A stretch of DNA of 64,000 nt from Waddlia sp964635295 (GTDB lineage Bacteria > Chlamydiota > Chlamydiia > Chlamydiales > Waddliaceae): assembly GCA_964635295.1 (NCBI GenBank), contig CAZWOB010000003.1, forward strand, positions 1 to 64,000, written 5' to 3'. The notes under the pieces were generated by a model that saw only the letters and a program-made list of their open reading frames with translations, had not been told where the DNA came from and ran no database searches. The translations under genes were made by a program, and so were the position numbers. This document shows, piece after piece, positions 24,940 through 33,739 of the stretch. Positions within the stretch are counted from its first letter, which is position 1; every line of letters starts with the position of its first letter.

Positions 24940-26676
24940 TTAAAAGGCTTGACCTATGCTGAAATAAAATTGAAAACTATTATCGATTCCCTTTCGGGGA
25001 TTCAAAGGGAACGCAATATCCATTCGGATCGGTCCCACTGGAGTAAAATATCTCGCTCCCACACCCACGGATTGTAACATTTTCTCATCAAATCTGGGAA
25101 GGGGGTCTTTGAACACATTTCCCATATCGTAAAATAAAACTGCTCCCCAATTTTCACTCACCCTCCATCTTCCTTCAAGGGAGTATACCATCAGCGAGCG
25201 TCCTCCAATGGGGTCATTATTGGCATCCAGCGGGCTGACCGTCCAGTATTTATATCCCCTTAAAGTCGTCTCTGATCCTGCGTACAGCCGTTCTGACGCT
25301 GGGATCTCATCGCGATTGGTCCCGAACACTGTTCCGAATTGCGCCCGCGCGGCAAGAACGAATCTGTTGTTGAAGGGATGGTATGCTGAAAGCGAGAAGT
25401 TGCCAATTGTATAGAAAAAAGGATCGCTCGATACCCTCAACGTGGGGATGAGCTTGCTATAGAGAGTAATCCCGTTTGTCGGATCTAAACAGTCGTTGGC
25501 ACTGCTCCAGCGCCAGTGGAGGGGGGCTTTCAAAAGTCCATAAGTGCCGTTCGTATCGGCGTTTGTCACAACGAGATGTTTATACTGGAGGCCGTACGAG
25601 TAATTGACGAACCGGTTAAGCTTTCTCTCAATTCGCCCGGAAGCGCTTACCCATGTTTCATCAAATCCTTCCGTGTCGTCATGCTCGGCTTCCAGAGTCC
25701 AGATCAGGTCCTGGTTTTCTGAGCGGAACTCAGGAATGACGTATTCTAAGGTTGCCCTTTGCATGAGTTGAAGCACATTCGCATCGAAAAAGAGGCGGTT
25801 GCCCACCCCTTTTACATTGCGGTTTTCCCATTCGACAGTAAAACCGGGGCCCCTTTGAGTAGAGTAGCTCAAACCGAGGGCGATCGAGCGGTGTTTGGCT
25901 TCATCCAGCTCAATATGGATCGGTAGCGCGCCAGATTCTGTCGGTTCATCGGGGTAAGTGATCTGGACCAGGGAGAAAAGTCCGCTCGCGTTAATTTTAT
26001 TGATGGTGCAGGTAATTTTTTTTGGGTCGAAAATTTCCCCTTCCTGCCACTCGATCTTATCCCAAATATAGCTTTCCAATACTCTGCAGTTGCCATCGAT
26101 CGTTGTCGGCCCGAAAGTTGATTGTGGGCCAGGTTCGAGTAAAAAGCGGACATTGATCGATTTTGTCGCCTGGTCCGCGATCACTTCTTTGTCGATCAGA
26201 TGTGCGAATGGATATCCTTGATCGTTCATCCATTCGATCAAGGTTTCCTCTGCATCAGCGATTTTTTTCGGAGTTGCGGCAGCGCCCGCTTGAATGCCGA
26301 GCGCCTTCATCGGCAGGCTGAATTCAAAGGGGGTGATCTCAATGGCATTTAAGGGGTAGACGGGCCCTTTTTCTATCAAAAAATTTACATGGACCGGTGT
26401 TGTCTCATTATCCAGTTTGAACGTGACTTTGGCGTTATAAAGCGCGTACTTGTGGAGGACTCCAACGATATTTGCTATATCGGACTCGGCACGTTGTTTT
26501 AAGGCAGACAGTGTTTTTGGGGGATAGCTTTTTAAAACGACGAGGTTGGATGCCTCTTTTAACGATTGTAAGAGGGTATCATCCTGAACTCCCCGGAACG
26601 AGACCGTATAGTCGATGGAGCCGAAGAGAAAGGTGGGAAGTAAAAAGAGTACGAATAACCAGCGTTTGCATTTCAT
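24940..26676 (-). CDS. tamA: Outer-membrane protein TamA (Omp85 family)
   Basis: An outer-membrane Omp85 beta-barrel partner of TamB. From ATG 26676 (MKCKRWLF) it has 578 residues: a signal peptide, three POTRA-like segments (about 20-265), and a 16-strand-type barrel. The barrel has YSTQRGPGFTVEWENRN and the RGY-type lid-lock motif in LRGYKYWTVSPLD, and it ends in an aromatic residue (IGQAF), as usual for Bam substrates. The open frame continues to 26697, but the later ATG fits the signal peptide. It lies directly upstream of tamB with no gap. It is distinct from BamA at 51927-54380. Confidence 0.9.
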   Translation of the reverse strand: MKCKRWLFVLFLLPTFLFGSIDYTVSFRGVQDDTLLQSLKEASNLVVLKSYPPKTLSALKQRAESDIANIVGVLHKYALYNAKVTFKLDNETTPVHVNFLIEKGPVYPLNAIEITPFEFSLPMKALGIQAGAAATPKKIADAEETLIEWMNDQGYPFAHLIDKEVIADQATKSINVRFLLEPGPQSTFGPTTIDGNCRVLESYIWDKIEWQEGEIFDPKKITCTINKINASGLFSLVQITYPDEPTESGALPIHIELDEAKHRSIALGLSYSTQRGPGFTVEWENRNVKGVGNRLFFDANVLQLMQRATLEYVIPEFRSENQDLIWTLEAEHDDTEGFDETWVSASGRIERKLNRFVNYSYGLQYKHLVVTNADTNGTYGLLKAPLHWRWSSANDCLDPTNGITLYSKLIPTLRVSSDPFFYTIGNFSLSAYHPFNNRFVLAARAQFGTVFGTNRDEIPASERLYAGSETTLRGYKYWTVSPLDANNDPIGGRSLMVYSLEGRWRVSENWGAVLFYDMGNVFKDPLPRFDEKMLQSVGVGARYFTPVGPIRMDIAFPLNPRKGIDNSFQFYFSIGQAF

Positions 26677-26716
26677 TACGCGTCTATTATGACCCAAAGC
26701 TATTATTTACAACAAG

Positions 26717-28705
26717 TTACTTATTTTGTTCGGTTTCATATCTTTTTAACAGGCTGATCTCGATTTTATCACTTGGTTTCATGGGATTTGTCCCGTTTGT
26801 TTTGTAATGTTCAATGAAACCTTCATAATCGTAAACCTGGCCGAGATAGAAAACAGGATTCTCTGGTTTGTCTTGAGAAATAGGACAGATCTCTTCTCCA
26901 TCTAATTTCAATTCAGGATCAAAGGGCAAGCTTTCATAGGCTGGAATTTTTGATTCTCTTATAAATTTTTGCCATGGGCTCCAACTCAATAAATATGTTT
27001 CCAATTTCTCATCGGAAAACTCGGCTTCGATTTGATCACCAATTTGTTCGATTTGAGCATCTGTGATTTCTGCGCACCCTCTGAAAATCATATTTCTTGT
27101 TTTGACAGGAAGATTGAAACGGTCTGCCAATGCGATTTGAAAAGCGAGGTAGACTTCAATTTCATCAACGAAACTCAAACTTTGCACATGTTCTTTTGCC
27201 TTTTCATTGACCATTTCAAGGAGTAGGAAACGTTTGCCCAGGACTCTTAAATCTTCTTCAGTGAAGTTGCCTTTCTCAAGGTTGTGAACCTCGATCATTA
27301 ACTCAATTTGATTGAATGCGTCGATGATGCGGTCATCACAACTTGCTAATCCATGATAGATCAAGTCTACGGCTTTTCCTTTGATCTCTGTATCTAGGCT
27401 CATTGAGGAAAAGACATCGATCACACGATTGGCCAGACAGATGCGAGTTTGTTGATTTTGATATTCTTCCGTTGCAGTCAAACGGCTGAGGAAGCTGCAG
27501 ACTTGGTCTGCATATTCGGTAAACACTAATTGCTGAAGTTGATTAACTTCTGCAAGATTGCCCCAAAATTGAAGGCCTTCTTCAATACTTGTAAATTGAA
27601 TTTCAGGCTTAGCTGGTCTTTGGGAAAAATAAAACACGATGCCCGTAGCTACGCACTCACGCAAACTTTCAATGACCGCATCGGAGAGCCCTGTGTTGGT
27701 TAAATCAATAATTCTGACGCTTCCATCTGAACATGAGCCCCATTGAACGATGGAATTTGGCAAAGAGGTCAAGTTCGAGCAATGGCACAGGCGGAGATGA
27801 CGATGAATATTGAGGTGTTCAGGGATCGAGATCAAACCTCTGCAATGGTAAATATTGAAATCCCCGTGAACAGTCAGAGTAGATGGCACAGTGGTCAAGC
27901 TTGAGCAATTGCAAAGTCGTAAAACTCCTTGAACAGAAAGGTGGACGGGGAGAGAGGGGAAGCTTGTGCAATCGTCAAGATATAGATTCCCTTGAACTGT
28001 AAAATGATCGGGAAGCCGGAAGAAATTTCTACAATCGTTGAGATGTACGTTACCTTGACTATCAATATGGTCAGCTAGTGAGATCAGATTGTTGCAACTG
28101 AAAATTGTCAGGTCTTCTGTCACTGAAAGGTGATCGCTAAGAAATCTTAAGTTTGTACATCCGGCAATAGTCAAGCTTCCTAAAACAGAGAGCGTGTCGG
28201 ACAAAGAGATCAATCCAGAGCAATCGACAATTTCCAGATCACCGTGAACAGTGAGTTGATCAGGCAGGGAGGTCAATCTTGACCAGCCGATGAGTTCCAG
28301 ATCGCCATGAACAATAATCTTTGCGTCTTTCGGGAAGTTTTTGGTGATCAGCCGTTGTTTAAAAGCTTCTGGGGTAAGCTCCAGGATATTTTCCTCTTCA
28401 GAATCGTCCGCAAGCTGTTCTGAAATTTCATCCACATAATCATCTTCTACTGTAACAGTGCCATTAGATCCTGACGAGCGTGAGGAACCAGCAACCACTC
28501 TTCCCTTTAAGTAATTGCAATCGGATTCGCTTGCTGTCCCAAGAGTCTTGAAAGCAGTCGATGCTATGTAGGATTGACGCTGTTTTTTATCAGACAAATG
28601 ACCAGAATCGCTACCGCTTCTTTTTCTCTTTTTTCCTCTGATCTCTTCATAATCACTCGAAATTCTATCCGGGCTCGCTGATCCAGTAATTCCATTAATA
28701 CTCAT
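26717..28705 (-). CDS. LRR-NEL ubiquitin ligase effector with U-box-like C-terminus
   Basis: This 662-residue protein has four parts. (1) Residues 25-43 carry a bipartite nuclear localisation signal, KKRKR then KKQR 10 residues later. (2) Residues about 128-320 hold some nine leucine-rich repeats of roughly 20 residues (pattern LTVHGDLxIxxCxxLxSLP). (3) Residues about 370-585 are a NEL domain as in IpaH/SspH ligases: the catalytic Cys456 in SCDDR and FVDEIEVYLAFQ (512-523) match IpaH strikingly. (4) Residues 604-655 (CPISQDKPENPVFYLGQVYDYEGF) read as a U-box. It should transfer ubiquitin to host proteins after type III secretion. It has its own strong promoter. I know of no NEL protein with an added U-box. 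Confidence 0.9.
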   Translation of the reverse strand: MSINGITGSASPDRISSDYEEIRGKKRKRSGSDSGHLSDKKQRQSYIASTAFKTLGTASESDCNYLKGRVVAGSSRSSGSNGTVTVEDDYVDEISEQLADDSEEENILELTPEAFKQRLITKNFPKDAKIIVHGDLELIGWSRLTSLPDQLTVHGDLEIVDCSGLISLSDTLSVLGSLTIAGCTNLRFLSDHLSVTEDLTIFSCNNLISLADHIDSQGNVHLNDCRNFFRLPDHFTVQGNLYLDDCTSFPSLPVHLSVQGVLRLCNCSSLTTVPSTLTVHGDFNIYHCRGLISIPEHLNIHRHLRLCHCSNLTSLPNSIVQWGSCSDGSVRIIDLTNTGLSDAVIESLRECVATGIVFYFSQRPAKPEIQFTSIEEGLQFWGNLAEVNQLQQLVFTEYADQVCSFLSRLTATEEYQNQQTRICLANRVIDVFSSMSLDTEIKGKAVDLIYHGLASCDDRIIDAFNQIELMIEVHNLEKGNFTEEDLRVLGKRFLLLEMVNEKAKEHVQSLSFVDEIEVYLAFQIALADRFNLPVKTRNMIFRGCAEITDAQIEQIGDQIEAEFSDEKLETYLLSWSPWQKFIRESKIPAYESLPFDPELKLDGEEICPISQDKPENPVFYLGQVYDYEGFIEHYKTNGTNPMKPSDKIEISLLKRYETEQNK

Positions 28706-28736
28706 TATTAATCCAAATACTTAAAAATGATCAAAA

Positions 28737-28765
28737 AATATATGACACATTATTGAAAAAGTCAA
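28737..28765 (-). promoter_or_regulatory. Promoter of the LRR-NEL effector
   Basis: Minus strand TTGACT (28760-28765), 17-base spacer and TATATT (28737-28742), about 31 bases before the start codon. The rest of the 28706-28934 gap serves divergent hemL; I see no clear hemL promoter. Confidence 0.7.
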
Positions 28766-28934
28766 TTATATTATTCATTGCAATTTAGCCTGCCGATTCA
28801 GATGATTGGCCGCAAAATAGGTCGCAATCAAAGTCCTATCGTTGCAATATTTTTATCGTAGAGTATCTTGCTTTGCGATCATTTCGGAATTTTTTTAATA
28901 TGTTGCGATCGTAAGACTGAAATGGAGAATAAAA

Positions 28935-30227
28935 ATGACAACAACGACAGCAAGTCAACAGGCGTTTGAAAAATTAAAAGAGGTCGTTCCGGGAGGAGTG
29001 AATTCTCCTGTCCGTTCGTTCAAGGGGCTGGACCAAGCGCCCATGGTGGTTGACCGTGGAGAAGGCGACACAATCGTTGATGTCGACGGTAACGCGTTCA
29101 CCGATTATTGCATGTCCTGGGGAGCGCTGATCCACGGCCATGCTCACCCAACAATTATCGATGCCGCCGCCAAAAGAATGAGGAAAGGGACGAGCTTCGG
29201 CATTTCCACTGAGATCGAAGAAAAACTAGCTAGTAAAGTCGTTGAACTGATCGATTCGATTGAAAAGGTCCGATTTGTCTCTTCTGGGACTGAAGCGACG
29301 ATGAGCGCTGTCCGATTGGCCCGCGGATTTACCCAGCGTCAACTGGTTGTCAAATTTAACGGCAACTACCATGGACACGCAGACTTTTTTCTTGTCAAAG
29401 CGGGATCGGGAGTCAATCAATTAAGCGAGTCATCATCGGCCGGTATCCCTCCGGATGTGGTCAAGCATGTCGTTTCCCTTACTTACAACGATGTTGAGGG
29501 GGTGCGTGACTTTTTACAGAAGAACCAGGTCGCTTGCGTGATTCTTGAACCGATCGCTGGAAATATGGGGGTTGTGCCTGCAACCGAAGAATTTATTCGG
29601 ATGTTAAGGGAAGAAACAGCCAAACAAGGGGCGTTATTGATCTTTGACGAGGTGATTTCCGGGTTTCGAGCAGGAATCCAGGGAGCTCAAGGAAAATTTG
29701 GGGTCAGGCCGGATCTCACCTGTCTTGGTAAAGTGGTCGGCGGCGGTTTTCCGGTTGCGGCTTTTGGCGGGCGGGCGGACGTCATGGATTATCTCGCTCC
29801 GAACGGCCCCGTGTACCAAGCCGGAACGTTGTCCGGAAATCCGCTTGCGATGGAAGCTGGCTATCAGGCACTTTGCATGATTGAACAGCCGGGTTTTTAC
29901 GATGAGCTGGAACGAAAGGCTGACCTGTTGACCAAGCCGATCGCCCACTACATTGAGGAACAGGGGATTGAGGCGTCTATCCAGCAGATAGGCTCAATGT
30001 TCACCCTCTTTTTCGGCCGTCGTTCTGTCTCCAATTACGATGAGGCGATGACGCTCGATGTCCCGCGGTTTGCGCATTTTTTCCGCCACCTATATGCCAA
30101 GGGTGTATATCTGCCGCCTTCGCAGTTCGAAGCCTGGTTTATTTCAGGAGTGCATACCGAAGAGCACCTATTGAAAACGCGCGATCTGGTGATCGCTTAT
30201 CTGCAAGAGTATTTGTTGACGAATTGA
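28935..30227 (+). CDS. hemL: Glutamate-1-semialdehyde 2,1-aminomutase
   Basis: A PLP enzyme that makes 5-aminolevulinate from glutamate-1-semialdehyde in the C5 heme pathway. The 430 residues include VPGGVNSPVRSFKG, the gating segment FNGNYHGHADFFLVKAGSG, LIFDEVISGFR with the PLP-contacting Asp, and the Schiff-base lysine in LGKVVGGGFPVAAFGG. Length is normal. GGAG lies 10 bases before the ATG. The 3' end overlaps the convergent hydrolase gene by 31 bp. Confidence 0.96.
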   Translation: MTTTTASQQAFEKLKEVVPGGVNSPVRSFKGLDQAPMVVDRGEGDTIVDVDGNAFTDYCMSWGALIHGHAHPTIIDAAAKRMRKGTSFGISTEIEEKLASKVVELIDSIEKVRFVSSGTEATMSAVRLARGFTQRQLVVKFNGNYHGHADFFLVKAGSGVNQLSESSSAGIPPDVVKHVVSLTYNDVEGVRDFLQKNQVACVILEPIAGNMGVVPATEEFIRMLREETAKQGALLIFDEVISGFRAGIQGAQGKFGVRPDLTCLGKVVGGGFPVAAFGGRADVMDYLAPNGPVYQAGTLSGNPLAMEAGYQALCMIEQPGFYDELERKADLLTKPIAHYIEEQGIEASIQQIGSMFTLFFGRRSVSNYDEAMTLDVPRFAHFFRHLYAKGVYLPPSQFEAWFISGVHTEEHLLKTRDLVIAYLQEYLLTN

Positions 30228-31000
30228 ATCACCAGTTCCGGTTCAAATAGTGTGTTGTGCCCTTTGCCCGGAATCTCCTCGATCTCTTTGGGATGGGGGA
30301 GGGCTTGAAACAGTCTTCTCCCATATTCCGGGGGAGAGATCGTATCTGTAAGACCCTGAATGATCAACGTCGGTACTTTGATCCTGTCTGTTTTGGAAAA
30401 GGAGTCGTATTTATCCTTTGCCAACGAGGCGACGGGAAGATACCAGTAATGATGTTTTCCGATATCCACTAGTGAAGTGAAGGGGGATTGAAGGATGAGC
30501 CCTTTGATCGGGTAATCGGGCTCGGTAGCAATTTGAATGGCGACAGCGGAGCCGATCGAATTTCCCATCAGAAAGATGCAGGGGGAAGTTTGTTCCCTGA
30601 GGATAAACTCGACCGCTCCCCGAGCGTCATTGTAAAGACCATATTCAGTGGGGATGCCCGCATTGCCGCTGTAACCTCGGTATGTTGTTAAAAGGACGCC
30701 AAATCCTTGATCGAGATAGGGCTTCATCAGAGGGGCGCGGTCGGCAATATTCCCGGCATTACCGTGAAAATAGATGATTGTCGGCAAGGAAGAGGATTTT
30801 GGCGGGGCATACCACGCGGAAAGGGAAAGATTGTCCCGTGTTTTGAAAGAGACGATTTCCATTTCAGGAACGCCTGCATCAACAGGTTTGGTCGGGCGGG
30901 GATCGGGGAAATAAATCATCTCCCTTTGTGTTAAATAGGCGTAGAGAACCAATCCCCCGTATAGGAGGCAGATCACTAAAATCAATTTAATAAATGCCAT
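30197..31000 (-). CDS. Alpha/beta hydrolase with N-terminal membrane anchor
   Basis: A 267-residue protein of the BEM46/ABHD13-like hydrolase group. One membrane helix (about residues 3-20) is followed by YFPDPRPTKP and the oxyanion stretch YFHGNAGN. The nucleophile elbow GNSIGS contains the catalytic Ser (about 146), the acid is in LTDTISPPEYG and the catalytic histidine in GKGHNTLFEP. The substrate is unknown; these enzymes act on esters or acyl groups. It converges with hemL and diverges from the NfeD gene, so it is a single-gene unit. Confidence 0.88.
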   Translation of the reverse strand: MAFIKLILVICLLYGGLVLYAYLTQREMIYFPDPRPTKPVDAGVPEMEIVSFKTRDNLSLSAWYAPPKSSSLPTIIYFHGNAGNIADRAPLMKPYLDQGFGVLLTTYRGYSGNAGIPTEYGLYNDARGAVEFILREQTSPCIFLMGNSIGSAVAIQIATEPDYPIKGLILQSPFTSLVDIGKHHYWYLPVASLAKDKYDSFSKTDRIKVPTLIIQGLTDTISPPEYGRRLFQALPHPKEIEEIPGKGHNTLFEPELVIQFVNKYSCR

Positions 31001-31065
31001 ATCCTTTGCTCTATTAGACTTCTTCTGTTATTTATTATAGTAATTCATCGTGCAAATCAAGGGAT

Positions 31066-33270
31066 ATGAAAAAACTACTCATTCTTCTACTTTTTCTCTG
31101 TTGCTCTCTTCAAGCTGACATCCTTAAGCTGGAAGGCTATCTCGGTAAAGACGAAATCAAAAAAGCGGAGACTTCCATTGAGCAACTGGATAAAGAAAAT
31201 GCATCGCAATTGGTCGTTTTGGTCAATTCTTCTTCCGGAGAGTTGGGCAGTGTTCTCGAACTGGCGAAAAAAATCTATGCATTGAAAGCACAGTCGGAAG
31301 CCCGTGTCATCGTTTATATCGATCAGAACGCAGTCGGCCCCTCGGGCGTCATCCCTTTTTTGGCCGATGAGCTGTTGATCTCACATTTTGCTTCGTGGGG
31401 AGACATTCCTCTTGGCTCGGAAAACGGAATTTCGACAAATTTGCTCCGCAGCACAGTCAAGAGCTTTATCAACCCGAAACTCAAATCGAAAGAAACGCTC
31501 GAGGTGATCGCCGCCGCTATGATCGATCCCGACACCCAAGTGGTCGATCAGAATGGCTGGAAGCTTGGGACAGAAGGAAAAGTGGTATCTCCCCAATACG
31601 AGACCCTCGTCATGAACCACAATCAGATGGTCGAGCTGGGGCTTGTCTCTCAAGTGCTTTCGCCATTGGACTTTCAAAAGAACTATCGATCAGAGAAAAA
31701 AAGCGAGGCTCTCGCTTCGGAAAAAGTTGTGGAGAGTCCGGGATTTGCAAAAGAACTGGAAGAGCATATCCGTTTTTCTGAGGACGGGAACAACCTCGTC
31801 GGCCTGATCCATGTGGACGACAAGAACTCTCAAATTTCCCAGGCGACCTGGATCTATGTTAAAAGCGCCCTGGAATATTACAAAAAGAAAAAGCCGAAAT
31901 TTATTATCCTGGAACTCAATACCCCCGGAGGCGAGGTGTTCGCTTCTCAAAAGATCTCCGATGCGTTGAAGGAGATGGACACGCAGCACGATATTCCTGT
32001 TGTCGCCTTTATCAATAACTGGGCGATTTCAGCTGGAGCGATGCTTGCTTATTCCTGCCGTTTTATTGCGGTCACCAAAGATGCGAGCATGGGCGCTGCT
32101 GAACCGGTATTTGCCGGCGAAGGGGGTAAAATGGTGTCCGCGCCGGAGAAGGTGAACTCTGCTTTGCGTGCGGATTTTGCAAACAGGGCGTCATTTTTCG
32201 ACCGGAACCCCGATATTGCTGAAGCGATGGTGGACAAAGATATCATCCTTGTCTACCGCCATGGAAAAGTGCTGCGTCTGGATAACGAGGATAAGATCAG
32301 AACAAAAGGAGCTTCGCCCGATGAAGTGATCTCCGCAAAAGGAAAGCTGTTGACCCTGAACACTGACGATATGATGAAATACGGGGTGGCTAATATCAAG
32401 CTCTCTCCTGCGAAAGTGGGGCTGATCACTGACGCAGAACGAACGGCCGGAAAATGGCCGGCTTCAAAAATGCTGCTGTTTCAGGATTCCTTCTTTAAAA
32501 AGATCCCCAATGCTGTAGTTGATGAATATCAGATGGACTGGAAAACCCGTTTTCTCTCGCTATTGTCCAGTCCTGCTGTGGCCTCCCTTCTGTTTTTGGG
32601 AATGATGATCGGCTTTTACGTCGAGATCAACTCTCCGGGATTTGGATTCCCTGGATCGATCGGCCTCATGTGCCTCTTTTTAATCATCTTGTCCAGCTTC
32701 GCTCTTGAAGTGGCCAATACCTTGGAACTGATCCTGCTCCTTGTCGGGGTTGCTTTTATTGCGCTTGACTTGTTTTTAATCCCCACCTTCGGAATTCTGG
32801 GCGTCGTGGGCATCGTGTTCTTTTTTATGGGGCTTTTCGGCATGATGCTGCCGGGGATCGAAAATGTGGATTTTGAATTTGACACGCAGACATTTAATGC
32901 GGCAGGTGAAGTTTTCGTACAAAGACTGGCATGGCTGTGCGGGTCATTGGTCCTGGCTATAGTTGGAATGGCGCTTTTGGGACGTTATGTCCTGCCCTCA
33001 TTTTCCGGTTTTGCCCCGTTGATACTTGCAGGGAATGAAGAAGACAGGGAAGAGGGGTATGTAGCGGGAGCGGATCCAAAAACGCTTCCACAGCCTGGAA
33101 CAGAGGGTATCGTTCTTGCAACGCTGAGACCAGCAGGTAAAGTCGAGATTGATCAGAAGATCTATGACGCAATTACGTCAGGGTCCTATATTGAAAAAGG
33201 GGAGCCGATCCAAGTGGAGCGGCTGGACGGAAGTGTCGTTATTGTGCGTAAACGAAAGAGCGGAGAATAA
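31066..33270 (+). CDS. Long NfeD-type membrane serine protease with two ClpP-like domains
   Basis: The 734 residues begin with a signal peptide (MKKLLILLLFLCCSLQA). Two ClpP-fold units follow: residues about 20-200, with a serine at 93 (GPSGVIPF), and about 240-440, with the likely nucleophile Ser322 (WAISAGAML) and a general-base lysine candidate in APEKVNSALR. Four or five membrane helices come next, then a C-terminal OB (NfeD) domain (GTEGIVLATLRPAGKVEI). Usual long NfeD proteins carry one protease unit, so the N-terminal copy is an apparent duplication whose lysine is not obvious. It heads an operon with short NfeD (gap 1 base) and FloA, the common membrane-microdomain set. Confidence 0.9.
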   Translation: MKKLLILLLFLCCSLQADILKLEGYLGKDEIKKAETSIEQLDKENASQLVVLVNSSSGELGSVLELAKKIYALKAQSEARVIVYIDQNAVGPSGVIPFLADELLISHFASWGDIPLGSENGISTNLLRSTVKSFINPKLKSKETLEVIAAAMIDPDTQVVDQNGWKLGTEGKVVSPQYETLVMNHNQMVELGLVSQVLSPLDFQKNYRSEKKSEALASEKVVESPGFAKELEEHIRFSEDGNNLVGLIHVDDKNSQISQATWIYVKSALEYYKKKKPKFIILELNTPGGEVFASQKISDALKEMDTQHDIPVVAFINNWAISAGAMLAYSCRFIAVTKDASMGAAEPVFAGEGGKMVSAPEKVNSALRADFANRASFFDRNPDIAEAMVDKDIILVYRHGKVLRLDNEDKIRTKGASPDEVISAKGKLLTLNTDDMMKYGVANIKLSPAKVGLITDAERTAGKWPASKMLLFQDSFFKKIPNAVVDEYQMDWKTRFLSLLSSPAVASLLFLGMMIGFYVEINSPGFGFPGSIGLMCLFLIILSSFALEVANTLELILLLVGVAFIALDLFLIPTFGILGVVGIVFFFMGLFGMMLPGIENVDFEFDTQTFNAAGEVFVQRLAWLCGSLVLAIVGMALLGRYVLPSFSGFAPLILAGNEEDREEGYVAGADPKTLPQPGTEGIVLATLRPAGKVEIDQKIYDAITSGSYIEKGEPIQVERLDGSVVIVRKRKSGE

Positions 33271-33271
33271 A

Positions 33272-33736
33272 ATGCTGCCATTTGTGTTATTAGGTGTGGG
33301 ACTGTTGTTGATCTTTCTCGAGTTCTTCCTCCCTGGAGGAATTATGGGGACGATAGGCGCGCTTGTTGTGATGGGAAGCGTAGTCTTGTTTGCGATGCAA
33401 GCGGAATCGATGCTTTATATCCTGCTTTATACGGTCGGCTGCGTTGTGTTGGTCGCGTTATTGTTTCGATTTGCGTTATGGCGCATCCGCCATGGAGAAC
33501 CCGGAAAGACGATCTATTCTGATGACGCCCAGGAAGGATTTACCGCTTCCCGCTTCGACACGACAGCGATTGGAAAATCCGGACTCGTTGATACTGATTT
33601 AAGACCTGGCGGGCATATCATCGTCGATGAGAAAAGACATTCAGCTATATCCGTGAGCGGGTACATCTCAAAAGGGGAAAAGGTGAAAGTGATCGGCGGT
33701 CAAGGGGAAAGTTTAACTGTGAAAAAGGAGAATTAA
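33272..33736 (+). CDS. Short NfeD-family membrane protein
   Basis: 154 residues from ATG 33272, one base after the upstream stop, with GGAG before it. Two or three hydrophobic segments (MLPFVLLGVGLLLIFLEFF, GTIGALVVMGSVVLF and LYILLYTVGCVVLVALLF) precede a C-terminal OB-fold NfeD domain (GKSGLVDTDLRPGGHIIVDEKR). Short NfeD proteins partner with flotillin-like SPFH proteins, and floA follows 3 bases downstream. Confidence 0.9.
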   Translation: MLPFVLLGVGLLLIFLEFFLPGGIMGTIGALVVMGSVVLFAMQAESMLYILLYTVGCVVLVALLFRFALWRIRHGEPGKTIYSDDAQEGFTASRFDTTAIGKSGLVDTDLRPGGHIIVDEKRHSAISVSGYISKGEKVKVIGGQGESLTVKKEN

Positions 33737-33739
33737 GGC

